Assembly: GCA_965658375.1 (NCBI GenBank)
Contig: CBFHSD010000005.1
Coordinates: 24,764-88,763, forward strand
Source: CBFHSD01 sp965658375
Lineage (GTDB): Bacteria > Bacteroidota > Bacteroidia > Flavobacteriales_G > Salibacteraceae
Length of the DNA: 64,000 bases
Direction: 5' to 3'
Shown: positions 1 to 8,209 of the stretch, piece by piece
How positions within the stretch are numbered: the first letter of the stretch is position 1
How the letters are laid out: each line of letters opens with the position of its first letter
The notes under the pieces: generated by a model
What the model was told of the DNA's origin: nothing
Seen by the model: the letters and a program-made list of their open reading frames with translations, nothing else
Databases searched by the model: none
Program-made: the position numbers and the translations under genes

Positions 1-282
1 AGGCCCTGCATTGAACGCTTCAATGCCATTGTCTCGCAATAGCACCTGCGCTTGAGAGGCTCTAGCACCAGAACGACACACAAGAACAATCTGCTTTCCG
101 TAAAGTGCTTTTAAAGATGCGCTCAACTCGAACAATGGAATATTCACGCTTTCTTTCACTGCACCTTTGGCATATTCTTATGGAGTTCTCACATCTACTA
201 CCAAGGCACCTTTTTCAACCATGCCTTTATAATCAACCTTAGGGAACCCAAACAACTTAGCAAGTTTCTTCAGCATCGTCAT
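1..282 (-). pseudogene. Rhodanese-domain protein with internal TAA stop, partial at window edge
   Basis: Reading the minus strand from ATG at 282 gives a single-domain rhodanese (sulfurtransferase). The N-terminal part contains VVDVRTP, then codon 35 is TAA (plus-strand tta at 178-180), after which the same frame continues without a break through EYAKGAV and the active-site loop VCRSGARAS to the window edge. In the family this position is usually an acidic residue (RTPEEY-like), so a single GAA to TAA change explains the stop. No other start is visible between the stop and the catalytic Cys loop. The gene starts directly after the stop codon of the persulfide dioxygenase gene and belongs to the same minus-strand sulfur cluster. 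It is either a fresh nonsense mutation or a sequencing error; TAA is used as a normal stop by other genes here, so recoding is unlikely. The 3' end lies outside the window. Confidence 0.8.
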
Positions 283-1695
283 TTACAAAGTAGATGGACA
301 AACGTAGTCTGTCACCTTAATTTCTTCTACTTGCTTGATTGCACCAAAACCGCCAAGAATGTCAACAATGTTGTGAATTCCTTTCGATTTCAAAATAGAG
401 TTAGCTATGATTGATCTATAACCTCCTGCACAGTGCATAAACTTTTTGTTGTTATTCGAGAAGCTTGCCAAGTGGTCTTCGATATAATCCAATGGCGTAT
501 TCTCTGCATCAACAATATGCTCTGATAAATACTCGGAAGATTTTCTCACATCGTAAACAGTCCCTTTGTCATCAGATGATAATTGCGCGTATGCCTCTGC
601 AGAAATGGTTTCTATGCTTGCCAATTCTTTACCTGACTGCTTCCAAGATTCAAAACCACCTTCAAGGTGTCCAAGAATTTGGTCAAAACCAACACGTGCT
701 AAACGCGTAATGGTTTCATCCAATCTATCGGTTGGTGTAACCAGAACAATAGCCTGTTCCACATCTTTTATAACAGCTCCTACCCATGGTGCAAAACTTC
801 CGTCTAAGCCAATGAAGATAGAACCAGGCACATGACCTTCTGCAAAATCTGATTGGTGACGTACATCAAGAATAACAGCGTTGTTTTCTTTCGCAGCTGC
901 GATCAAAGCATCTGGAGAAAAACCTGTCTTTCCTCGTTTTATTACATCACTTACGTCTTCATAACCCACCTTGTTCATTTTTACATTCAATGGGAAGTAA
1001 GCTGGAGGAGGAAGCAAACCGTCTGTTACTTCATCAATAAATTCTTCTTTGGTCATATCAGCACGCAAAGCGTAGTTGCTTTCTTTCTGCTCTCCTATTG
1101 AGCCCACTGTTTCTTTACTCATGTTTTTACCACATGCACTTCCTGCACCGTGTCCAGGGTAAACAGTCACCTCATTTGGCAATGTCATGATTTTATTTCT
1201 CAAGCTCTCAAACAAGATACCTGCTAAATCTCTTTCCGTCATGCTTGCCGCCTTCTGAGCCAAATCTGGTCTTCCAACATCACCTAAGAAAAGGGTGTCT
1301 CCACTAAATAGGGCATTTTCTTTTCCGTTCTCATCTAGCAATAAAAAGCAAGTGCTCTCCATTGTATGACCTGGCGTATGCAACACTTTAATCGTTACAT
1401 CTCCAAGTTTGAATTCTTGGTTGTCTTCTGCTATTACACAATCGAATGAAGGCTGAGCTGTTGGACCATAAATAATTGGCGCACCAGTTTTTTCAGAAAG
1501 CGTTACGTGTCCGCTTACAAAATCTGCATGAAAATGTGTTTCGAAAATATACTTGATCTTGGCGCCTCTTTCATTTGCCAATTCAATGTACTCTTCTACT
1601 TCTCTTAAGGGATCAATAACAGCTGCTTCACCGTTACTTTCAATATAATATGCTCCTTGTGCAAGGCAGCCCGTATAAATCTGTTCTACTTTCAT
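283..1695 (-). CDS. CstB-like persulfide dioxygenase-sulfurtransferase (MBL fold plus two rhodanese domains)
   Basis: The 470-aa protein has an N-terminal metallo-beta-lactamase domain of the ETHE1/persulfide dioxygenase type (residues about 1-240; metal motif THFHADFVSGH at 53-63, HTPGH further on, FSGDTLFLGDVGRPDL). Two rhodanese repeats follow. The first lacks the catalytic Cys (VLVTPTDR where a CxxGxR loop is expected). The second keeps it (MHCAGGYRS, Cys about 422). This order, MBL, Cys-less rhodanese, active rhodanese, is that of Staphylococcus CstB, a cytoplasmic enzyme that oxidises persulfides and forms thiosulfate. No signal peptide is seen. It sits last but one in the sulfur cluster, directly before a broken rhodanese gene. 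Function by family is well supported; the physiological substrate is inferred. Confidence 0.88.
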   Translation of the reverse strand: MKVEQIYTGCLAQGAYYIESNGEAAVIDPLREVEEYIELANERGAKIKYIFETHFHADFVSGHVTLSEKTGAPIIYGPTAQPSFDCVIAEDNQEFKLGDVTIKVLHTPGHTMESTCFLLLDENGKENALFSGDTLFLGDVGRPDLAQKAASMTERDLAGILFESLRNKIMTLPNEVTVYPGHGAGSACGKNMSKETVGSIGEQKESNYALRADMTKEEFIDEVTDGLLPPPAYFPLNVKMNKVGYEDVSDVIKRGKTGFSPDALIAAAKENNAVILDVRHQSDFAEGHVPGSIFIGLDGSFAPWVGAVIKDVEQAIVLVTPTDRLDETITRLARVGFDQILGHLEGGFESWKQSGKELASIETISAEAYAQLSSDDKGTVYDVRKSSEYLSEHIVDAENTPLDYIEDHLASFSNNNKKFMHCAGGYRSIIANSILKSKGIHNIVDILGGFGAIKQVEEIKVTDYVCPSTL

Positions 1696-1788
1696 ATTTA
1701 CTTTAAAATAAGGTTGTTCCTTTCGATAACAAATCTAGCGTGCCGAATCGGCTTACTCTGTACCATTGGTTACATAAGATTTATCAAG

Positions 1789-3147
1789 TTAAAATTTATA
1801 ATTCATTATCAGGTTAGAATTGAGCATATCCACCTTGTGTAAAATAAAGTTGGGGTTGTCATATGTTTCTCCAATGGCTCGTTTATAGGCGAATAACAGC
1901 TCAAGAGATAAACCCTTTTTAGAAGTGTTGGCGAACCAGAAAAGATCTAACCTGAGCTGATCGTTGGCTGGGAATGCGTATTTATTATTTTCAAAATCTT
2001 TGGCATCTGGCCTGCAGTATTGGCCATACCCTAACGAAAGATCAATTGCACCCTTCTTATTAAAATTCCAAACTTTATTCACTTCTAACATCCATGCTTG
2101 TGTGTTTGCTGCACCTTCTAAACGCTCTCTTTTCTGAAATGTAAATAGAAACTCTCTCCCCCATTCTCTCGGAAAGAGGTAACGCCCATCTTTTGTTACA
2201 AAATTGTAATTGGCCGTGAACTTCCATTTCTGTTCTGTTTTCACTCCATAACTCACTCCCCACACCTGAGCTATATCATCTTGAAAATACGCTTTCTGAG
2301 CATCTTTGTTCCCCCCATCATTTACTTTGGTTTGAACCAGGTACTGCGCCTTGAACACAGAGGTTAGTTTCCCCTTCATGGTGTATGAAGGTTCTATAAA
2401 GGCACTGTTGTATACATTCTTGAAAAAGTAATTGTAGAATTTCACACCAAAAGCATCTCCCTTGTAGTTGAGCGAAGCCACTCCTAGGCCAAGTGATGTT
2501 GTATTGTTGTTGTACAGAGATTTACTGCCGTCTGGATTTAAACCCACCGGGTAACTACCCAAACTTGCGGCTGTGGTCATAAAGCGCGATGTACTTCGTG
2601 CACCAATATGACTTACCCACAAGCCCTCTGCCTTTAGCTTCTTATTGGTGGATTTAAACGTATAGTGTATCCCTTGCATCAAGGTTGGAATCATCCTTCC
2701 ATCTTCTGGATTTAAAAAAGGTGACTTGTACTTGAAGCGCCCTAAAACCAATTGGTGATTGCTGCGCGTGTAGCTCAAATACACTTCACCCAGCAAAGAA
2801 ATTTCTCTTCTCGAAGGATCATTGACATCAAATAAACCCAACTCGTATCGGCTGACCTTACCCGTTGTAGGATCTACCTCGGTTACGTCAGTAATATTCA
2901 AATTTGAGGAATGGTAGAACCCCGCCCCAACAGAAAAGCCCTTGTACGTTTGAGTTTCGTATTTTAAGAGTCCACCAGCTGCTAATGCATACCAATCTTT
3001 GAGCTCTCCTTTATTGTGAGAAGACATATAGAATGATCTGAAATAGCCCGAAGCATGTCCTTTGAAAATAGATTCTTTTATGCTTGCTTCCTGTGCAAAA
3101 AGCAAAAAAGTCAAGCTTGAGATTAGCACTGTTAAGAGGTACTTCAT
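1789..3147 (-). CDS. OprD-like outer-membrane porin
   Basis: The 452-aa protein has a signal peptide (about residues 1-18, ending LLFAQ) and then alternating, aromatic-rich beta-strand sequence ending in an aromatic residue (NLIMNYKF), as in beta-barrel proteins. The N-terminal GYFRSFYMSS region and regular strands resemble the OprD family of substrate-specific porins as found in Bacteroidota. It starts one base after the stop of the TsdA-like cytochrome gene, so the two are surely co-transcribed. This suggests that it brings the cluster's sulfur substrate across the outer membrane. The family call rests on overall pattern rather than a diagnostic motif. Confidence 0.65.
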   Translation of the reverse strand: MKYLLTVLISSLTFLLFAQEASIKESIFKGHASGYFRSFYMSSHNKGELKDWYALAAGGLLKYETQTYKGFSVGAGFYHSSNLNITDVTEVDPTTGKVSRYELGLFDVNDPSRREISLLGEVYLSYTRSNHQLVLGRFKYKSPFLNPEDGRMIPTLMQGIHYTFKSTNKKLKAEGLWVSHIGARSTSRFMTTAASLGSYPVGLNPDGSKSLYNNNTTSLGLGVASLNYKGDAFGVKFYNYFFKNVYNSAFIEPSYTMKGKLTSVFKAQYLVQTKVNDGGNKDAQKAYFQDDIAQVWGVSYGVKTEQKWKFTANYNFVTKDGRYLFPREWGREFLFTFQKRERLEGAANTQAWMLEVNKVWNFNKKGAIDLSLGYGQYCRPDAKDFENNKYAFPANDQLRLDLFWFANTSKKGLSLELLFAYKRAIGETYDNPNFILHKVDMLNSNLIMNYKF

Positions 3148-4227
3148 TTATTTGGTTTTATGAATGTTATATTCCTTTTCGTAATAGGCAACAATCTCTT
3201 GAAAAGGGCCATATTTATGCTGTTGTGCAGGAAAATCATCTTCCCACGGCCCGTAAGGAGTAGAGACTGGTTTTCTCTTTAAATCGGGAAAATCTTGTGC
3301 TACGCCTTCTTTCTCAGGTCTAGACAAACTATTGATGTATCCTGCTACATCGTAGGCTTCCCCGTCACTCAAAATTGGATTTTCTGCAGAGGCACCTAAA
3401 GGCATGTTATGTTTAATAAACATAGCAGAAGTAAGCACCCGATGCATACCTGCTCCTTGGTTGTAAGTTTTGTCGCCTGCCAAAGGTGGAAAGGCGAATG
3501 TGCCATCGGGATTCTGCATGCCTGAAGCATCTATTCCATGGCACGAAGAACAAGATTGTTGGTACACTTTTTCTCCGTGACTTAAATCTACTTTTCGATG
3601 CGGCAGTTCAATGGGCTTAAACCCATGGCCTTCGATATTTTCTCCAATAGCCACATTTCTGCTTAACCAATTCATATAAGCCACAAAAGCATGCATTTCA
3701 TCACTTTCATGTGAGAGTTTTTTGCCATTCATGCTTCTTTCCATGCAGCCATTGATTCTCTCTTCCAGTGATTCTACCTTATTTTCTCTTCCAATGTATT
3801 TGGGGAATTTTCCGGTAACTCCAATATAGGGTGCTGCGTATTTCTTGGTTCCCGCATTGAGGTGGCAATTGTTGCAGGTAAGCATATTACCTGTGTAGCG
3901 CTTCGTGGGATCCTCACTTAAAGGACCGATTAACTTGTGCGTATTGGTGACCAATTGATAGCCATACTTAATGGATTGCTCCAAAGGCGAATCACCCAGT
4001 TCTTCTACCGAATATTTCTGACTAAAGAAATCTTTATTTTCTTTCTTCGCACTTGACGTTTTAGCCTTAACTCTTGAAGGAGCTTCTTCGATTTCTGCAG
4101 CCACACTGCTAAAATTACTCATAGCAACATACCCTAAAACCACTAAGAAAACTACAAACAAATACATGTTTATCAAAGCCTTAACCAGCTTAGAAACAAT
4201 ATCAAACTCTTTGTTTTTATCGTTCAT
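3148..4227 (-). CDS. TsdA-like dihaem cytochrome c (thiosulfate dehydrogenase family), membrane-anchored
   Basis: From ATG at 4227 the product is 359 aa. An uncleaved N-terminal membrane anchor (about residues 20-37) precedes a Lys/Glu-rich linker and two c-type haem motifs, CNNCH (118-122) and CSSCH (226-230). Between them lies GCMERSMNG with Cys161. In TsdA this Cys is the unusual axial ligand of catalytic haem 1, and the GCxxxSMNG context is typical of the family. KHNMPLG (Met275) supplies the likely distal ligand of haem 2. TsdA interconverts thiosulfate and tetrathionate in the periplasm. An upstream GTG at 4254 would add nine residues but lies inside an inverted repeat (4250-4272), so the ATG is preferred. 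Soluble TsdA proteins have a cleaved signal peptide; the tether here is a difference. The reaction direction cannot be read from sequence. Confidence 0.82.
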   Translation of the reverse strand: MNDKNKEFDIVSKLVKALINMYLFVVFLVVLGYVAMSNFSSVAAEIEEAPSRVKAKTSSAKKENKDFFSQKYSVEELGDSPLEQSIKYGYQLVTNTHKLIGPLSEDPTKRYTGNMLTCNNCHLNAGTKKYAAPYIGVTGKFPKYIGRENKVESLEERINGCMERSMNGKKLSHESDEMHAFVAYMNWLSRNVAIGENIEGHGFKPIELPHRKVDLSHGEKVYQQSCSSCHGIDASGMQNPDGTFAFPPLAGDKTYNQGAGMHRVLTSAMFIKHNMPLGASAENPILSDGEAYDVAGYINSLSRPEKEGVAQDFPDLKRKPVSTPYGPWEDDFPAQQHKYGPFQEIVAYYEKEYNIHKTK

Positions 4228-4249
4228 TTTAAAGCAATTTTTTTCCTTG

Positions 4250-4272
4250 TTCACCCTGTATTGAAGGGTGAA
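4250..4272 (-). other. Inverted repeat before the TsdA-like gene
   Basis: A perfect 7-bp stem (TTCACCC / GGGTGAA) with a 9-base loop lies between the SulP gene and the cytochrome gene, 22 bases before the chosen ATG. It has no U-tract in the reading direction, so it is not a standard terminator. It may be an RNA processing or attenuation site inside the operon. Confidence 0.4.
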
Positions 4273-4315
4273 ATACTGATTGATCTATATTCTCTTTTTA
4301 CTTTTTAAAGATCCA

Positions 4316-6046
4316 CTAAGTGTTCAATGAAGATTGATTGGCATAGGCATTCAAACGTTCAAAATCCTTTTCTTTTAAGGCTCCATCGTATTTGGCAATC
4401 GCCTCTGCCACCGTATTAAAGAAATACTGTTTTTGAATTTTGCTTGTTAATCCCCCGAATTGGAAAATATCTCTTACAGGACCAGTGGCATTACTGATAC
4501 TTACTTGAACTCCCCCTGCCTTCACATCGTCTACCAGAGATAACAGAAGCTGATTGGCGGAACTATCTACAAAACTGACGCCCTCCATAGAGAGTATAAG
4601 GTGTTTCAATGCATCTCCCCTTTTAGAGATCTCTGCCAAGATTTGGCTTTTGAAATATTCTGAATTTGCGAAATACAATTGCGAATCAAAACGTACGATT
4701 AAAGTATCCTCGCGCTGTAATACTTTTGGAAAACGCTTTACATTCTTGTACAAATCTGTACCTTCTACATTTCCTAAAACAGCATAGTGTGGCTTGGTTG
4801 TTCTGTAAATCAACAGGATCAATGACAAGGCTACACCAAATAGAATACCTTCTTTAATGCCAACGATTAACGTAACAACGAAGGTGAACATGAGCAAGAA
4901 AAACTCCTCTTTTCTGTTCTTGAATAATCGCACAGGATACTCAAAATCTATCAATCCGAAAACAGCTACCATGATGATACTGGCCAATACCGCATTGGGT
5001 AAATTGTGGAACAATGGCGTTAAAAAAAGTAAGGTCATTGCAACAACAACAGCGCTAATGATAGCGGCAATTCCTGTTTTGGCTCCTGCCTGATCATTTA
5101 CTGCTGTTCTTGAGAACCCACCCGTTGTAGGGTAAGATTGAAAAAAGCTCCCTATAATATTTGATGTACCAATAGCTATCAACTCTTGGTTGGCATCCAC
5201 TTTATAATCATCATGTTTTTGTTCTACTGCTTTGGCTACAGAAATAGCTTCCATAAAGGCAATAAGCGCTAAGGTAAGAGACACAGAACCCAGCTGAGAA
5301 TAGGTCTCTAGATCAAACGAAGGCAATGCAAACTGCGGAAAACCATCTGGAATTACGCCTACAATAGCAACGGCAGCAACAAGATCTAAAAGAGAAACAA
5401 CCCCAATTCCAAGAACCACTACAATCAATGCTGCGGGCCATTTAGGAAGGTATTTCTTCATCAACTTTATGACTACAATACCACCAATACCAATAGCTAG
5501 GGTAATTAAATTCACCTCATCCATACGTTGCAAAGCATTGTACACTAACATGTGTATTTGATTGCTGCGTTCCAGGTCAACACCAATTAAATGTTTGAGC
5601 TGACTCAAACCAATCACCAATGCAGCTGCAGATGTAAAGCCGGAGATCACCGGTTTAGATAAGAAGTTTACTAGAAATCCAAGTCTAAAGATCCCCATCA
5701 ACAACTGTATGGCGCCCATCATAAAGGCAAGGGTAATGGCGAGTAAGATGTAACTCTCGGAGCCAATTTCTGCAATAACAGAAAGGCCTGCTGCCACTAA
5801 TAAAGAGTCCATAGCCACGGGACCCACCGCTAATTGTCTAGAGGTACCCAGAAAAGCATAAATTACCTGAGGTATTAAAGAGGCGTAAAGCCCAAAAACA
5901 GGAGGCAAACCCGCAATCATAGCGTAAGCCATGCCTTGCGGAATAAGCATAATTCCTACTGTTAAGCCAGCCGGCAAATCTCCCAGAAAGCTCTTTTTAT
6001 TGTAGCTTCCTATCCAAGAAAAAAACGGGATGAACTTCTTTAACAT
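4316..6046 (-). CDS. SulP-family anion permease with C-terminal STAS domain
   Basis: The 576-aa protein begins with the SulP signature region (DLPAGLTVGIMLIPQGMAYA at about 23-42) and has about a dozen hydrophobic segments up to about residue 425. A cytoplasmic STAS domain follows (LILSMEGVSFVDSSANQLL region). SulP proteins move sulfate, bicarbonate or other inorganic anions, commonly with Na+ or H+. The gene lies between the two YeeE/YedE subunits and the cytochrome. Export or import of sulfate or sulfite is therefore the likely role, although neither direction nor ion is visible in the sequence. Confidence 0.88.
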   Translation of the reverse strand: MLKKFIPFFSWIGSYNKKSFLGDLPAGLTVGIMLIPQGMAYAMIAGLPPVFGLYASLIPQVIYAFLGTSRQLAVGPVAMDSLLVAAGLSVIAEIGSESYILLAITLAFMMGAIQLLMGIFRLGFLVNFLSKPVISGFTSAAALVIGLSQLKHLIGVDLERSNQIHMLVYNALQRMDEVNLITLAIGIGGIVVIKLMKKYLPKWPAALIVVVLGIGVVSLLDLVAAVAIVGVIPDGFPQFALPSFDLETYSQLGSVSLTLALIAFMEAISVAKAVEQKHDDYKVDANQELIAIGTSNIIGSFFQSYPTTGGFSRTAVNDQAGAKTGIAAIISAVVVAMTLLFLTPLFHNLPNAVLASIIMVAVFGLIDFEYPVRLFKNRKEEFFLLMFTFVVTLIVGIKEGILFGVALSLILLIYRTTKPHYAVLGNVEGTDLYKNVKRFPKVLQREDTLIVRFDSQLYFANSEYFKSQILAEISKRGDALKHLILSMEGVSFVDSSANQLLLSLVDDVKAGGVQVSISNATGPVRDIFQFGGLTSKIQKQYFFNTVAEAIAKYDGALKEKDFERLNAYANQSSLNT

Positions 6047-6056
6047 AGCAACCGGC

Positions 6057-6470
6057 TTAATGAGGGAGTTTGTCTTTTAAAATACCATAGGCCAAAGTAC
6101 CTAAAATTGAAGCAAATAACACAATGACTATTGGCCATACCTGAGCTCCAATGAGCACATACATTGGGCCTGGACAAGCACCTGCAAGACCCCAACCCAA
6201 ACCGAATATAATTCCCCCAAATAAATACCTAGGAACACTCTTGTTCTTGGGAGCAAAATTGATTTCGTTCCCCTTTCTGCTCTTCACCTGAAAATACTTG
6301 ATTCCTTGAACAAGTGCCACTCCAAGCACCAAGGCAGAACCGATGATGCCATACATGTGAAAAGACTCGAACCTGAACATCTCGTAAATACGAAACCAAG
6401 ATGCCGCTTGCGATTTAAACATAATCACACCAAAGAATAAACCTATAGCGATGTATCTGAACTGTTTCAT
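6057..6470 (-). CDS. Half-size YeeE/YedE (DUF6691-type) membrane subunit
   Basis: The 137-aa, four-helix membrane protein carries the conserved GLGWGLAGACPGP motif near its third helix, the Cys-containing signature of the YeeE/YedE sulfur-transport family. It pairs with the 186-aa protein encoded 4 bp upstream (6475-7035); together they correspond to one full-length TsuA-type thiosulfate transporter or the two-gene PmpA/PmpB arrangement. In that family, conserved cysteines relay thiosulfate or sulfane sulfur through the membrane by transient S-S interactions. The start codon directly follows the upstream gene's stop region, implying coupled translation. Confidence 0.82.
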   Translation of the reverse strand: MKQFRYIAIGLFFGVIMFKSQAASWFRIYEMFRFESFHMYGIIGSALVLGVALVQGIKYFQVKSRKGNEINFAPKNKSVPRYLFGGIIFGLGWGLAGACPGPMYVLIGAQVWPIVIVLFASILGTLAYGILKDKLPH

Positions 6471-6474
6471 CTGC

Positions 6475-7035
6475 TTAAAATATTTGAGGAAGAATAAAAT
6501 GAGTCATGATTAAGCCACCAATAAAAAAGCCAATCACCGCAATGAGTGATGGCCACTGTAGGTTGCTTAATCCGCTAATGGCGTGGCCAGAAGTACAACC
6601 TCCAGCATAACGGGCACCAAAGCCTACTAGAAAACCAGCTATCACCAACAATAAAAATCCTTTTACGCTGCTAACCGCCTCTAAACCAAACACCTCATCT
6701 GGCATGTATGTAGACCCTGGATTCTGGAAACCAAAGGCTTCTAAAGAGGCAACCGTATCGGGATTTAAAGCAACACTCTCATCAGGGCTTAAAAACTGCA
6801 TGGCTACAAAACCACCAATAACAGACCCAAGAACAACCAATAAATTCCATTGCTGAGATCTCCAATCAAACTTGAAAAAGTCTGCCAGTTTTCCAGCGCC
6901 TCCAATGCTGCACATGGTTCTTAAGTTGGACGACATTCCAAAGTTTTTGCCTTCGTACAAAAGCATAAACATCACAAGAGCAATAAGAGGACCCGAGACA
7001 TACCAAGGCCAAGGCTGATAAATGATTTCTAACAT
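6475..7035 (-). CDS. Half-size YeeE/YedE thiosulfate/sulfur permease subunit
   Basis: The 186-aa membrane protein holds two further Cys motifs of the YeeE/YedE (TsuA) family: RTMCSIGGAGK near residue 41 and YAGGCTSGHAISG near residue 146. The second is the most diagnostic element of the family. Several hydrophobic segments surround them. With the adjacent 137-aa subunit it should form a complete transporter for thiosulfate or related sulfane sulfur in the inner membrane. It is the first transport gene after the universal stress protein in the cluster. The split into two ORFs is common in Bacteroidota and is not a frameshift, because each part has its own start codon. Confidence 0.85.
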   Translation of the reverse strand: MLEIIYQPWPWYVSGPLIALVMFMLLYEGKNFGMSSNLRTMCSIGGAGKLADFFKFDWRSQQWNLLVVLGSVIGGFVAMQFLSPDESVALNPDTVASLEAFGFQNPGSTYMPDEVFGLEAVSSVKGFLLLVIAGFLVGFGARYAGGCTSGHAISGLSNLQWPSLIAVIGFFIGGLIMTHFILPQIF

Positions 7036-7050
7036 TCCGATTTTTTAAAT

Positions 7051-7884
7051 TTAGTATATAATTAATGGAGCGAATAAGTGGTTCGCTAAAGCCGTTTTTA
7101 AATCTTTGGGGTAAATCCAAGACATTGATTTTCTGTGAATTTCTGGCACCACTACCAAGTTGAGTTTCTCTGTCAATAAATGACGGTTCATTTGCTCTTC
7201 TTCACTGCCCTTCTCGTTCAATACATGATGACTCACTTTCTCCAGCTTATTCTTCGCTGCAAAGGCATTCATTCTTTCTTCCATCTCATACATATTCACT
7301 TCCAGTGAGTCGTTCAAGATTTTATACAAATGCACCTCTGCATCAAAAGCTCTAGCAATGGCGCTTACCAGTTTGATTTCTTTTGGCTCTTCACCATCAA
7401 AATCATTGAACACACCAATGCGCTCAATCACTTTCTCGTTAGACCGATCGCACTTTAAGCTTAACACTGGAATCTCTGAAACACCCATAATACGTTCTAT
7501 GGTAGTGTTGCGAATCAAATCTTCTAAAAAGTTGGTAGGGTGTGCGCCCATAAAAACAGCATCAAATGAATGGTGTTTGAGCTTGAATTCCACCACCTTT
7601 TGCAAATGGCCAATTTCAATAGAACTGCGACTTATGTGAGGTGACCTACTACGCCAGTCTTCACAAAGGGTCTCCATGGCTTGCTTTCTTTTAAGCAACG
7701 AAGTCAAGTCAAAGTCTACGCAATGATCTATAATGGTTCCATCATCTTTCAATGGCACTTCAGAATAGGTATTGATGACATGCAGCACTTCAATTTCTAC
7801 CTCTTGTTTTTGAGCTAGCTTTTCTGCGAATTGCAAAACAAACTCATCAGTTTCTAAAAACTTTGATAATAGAAGTATTTTCAT
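7051..7884 (-). CDS. Tandem universal stress protein (UspA family)
   Basis: The 277-aa protein contains two UspA-like halves. The first (about 1-145) starts MKILLLSKF and has the nucleotide-loop region MGAHPTNF and a closing EIPVLSL strand. The second half (about 150-277) is more diverged and ends LFAPLIIY. Usp proteins bind ATP or act as dimeric stress-responsive regulators. It is the promoter-proximal gene of the sulfur cluster, 15 bp before the first YeeE/YedE subunit. Upstream on the same strand lie a near-consensus -7 box and paired TGTTACA sites, so it probably marks the 5' end of the operon. Its mechanistic role in sulfur handling is unknown. Confidence 0.8.
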   Translation of the reverse strand: MKILLLSKFLETDEFVLQFAEKLAQKQEVEIEVLHVINTYSEVPLKDDGTIIDHCVDFDLTSLLKRKQAMETLCEDWRSRSPHISRSSIEIGHLQKVVEFKLKHHSFDAVFMGAHPTNFLEDLIRNTTIERIMGVSEIPVLSLKCDRSNEKVIERIGVFNDFDGEEPKEIKLVSAIARAFDAEVHLYKILNDSLEVNMYEMEERMNAFAAKNKLEKVSHHVLNEKGSEEEQMNRHLLTEKLNLVVVPEIHRKSMSWIYPKDLKTALANHLFAPLIIY

Positions 7885-7907
7885 TTCGTCTTAAAATTTA
7901 TCGGATG

Positions 7908-7952
7908 CAAAACTGTGGCTTAAGAAGCTATTCTTCTGTTACATTTGTTACA
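7908..7952 (-). promoter_or_regulatory. Putative promoter and paired TGTTACA operator of the sulfur cluster
   Basis: Reading the minus strand toward the usp gene, two copies of TGTAACA (plus-strand TGTTACA at 7937-7943 and 7946-7952) stand 9 bp apart. About 22 bp further on is CAGTTTTG (7908-7915), one base from the Bacteroidota -7 consensus TAnnTTTG, then 23 bases to the ATG. The repeats fall where an activator touching RNA polymerase would bind. Crp/Fnr-type regulators often accompany such clusters, but none is encoded in the window. Confidence 0.35.
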
Positions 7953-8184
7953 TAGCGTGAAAATAAACTTACGCTCCGCGCTTTTCGCCTAAGTAAAGTC
8001 TGCTGTTGTTTGCATCTATACCGCCTATCATCCGCAGCATTAAGGGCATAAAATGTACACCTCATTTGTGCGAAATATAACCCAACGATTATTGAAAATC
8101 CTCTTTAATTCTTGCTTCTTTCACAGTATGATTTAAGGCAAATCTTTTACTCAGTAATTCGTGCGCTGTCTCAGTGTATTCACG

Positions 8185-8192
8185 TATTTTCG
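8185..8192 (+). promoter_or_regulatory. Putative -7 box (TATTTTCG) of lepA
   Basis: One mismatch to TAnnTTTG, 17 bases before the lepA ATG. It lies inside the longer reading frame that opens at GTG 8174, which supports ATG 8210 as the start. Confidence 0.35.
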
Positions 8193-8209
8193 CAAGTCAT
8201 TTATACAGT

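Larger units (their letters stand above)
7885..8209. other. Divergent intergenic region usp/lepA
   Basis: This 325-base region separates two divergent genes. It contains the putative sulfur-cluster promoter at the left end and a TATTTTCG box for lepA at the right end. The middle (about 7960-8180) shows no convincing ORF, RNA gene or repeat. Confidence 0.5.

Noticed and set aside
6057..7035. Split YeeE/YedE gene as a possible frameshift
   Set aside because: Both parts have their own ATG and a 4-base gap; split subunits are a known arrangement in this family.
8174..8209. GTG extension of lepA
   Set aside because: Adds residues absent from the family and covers the promoter-like box.
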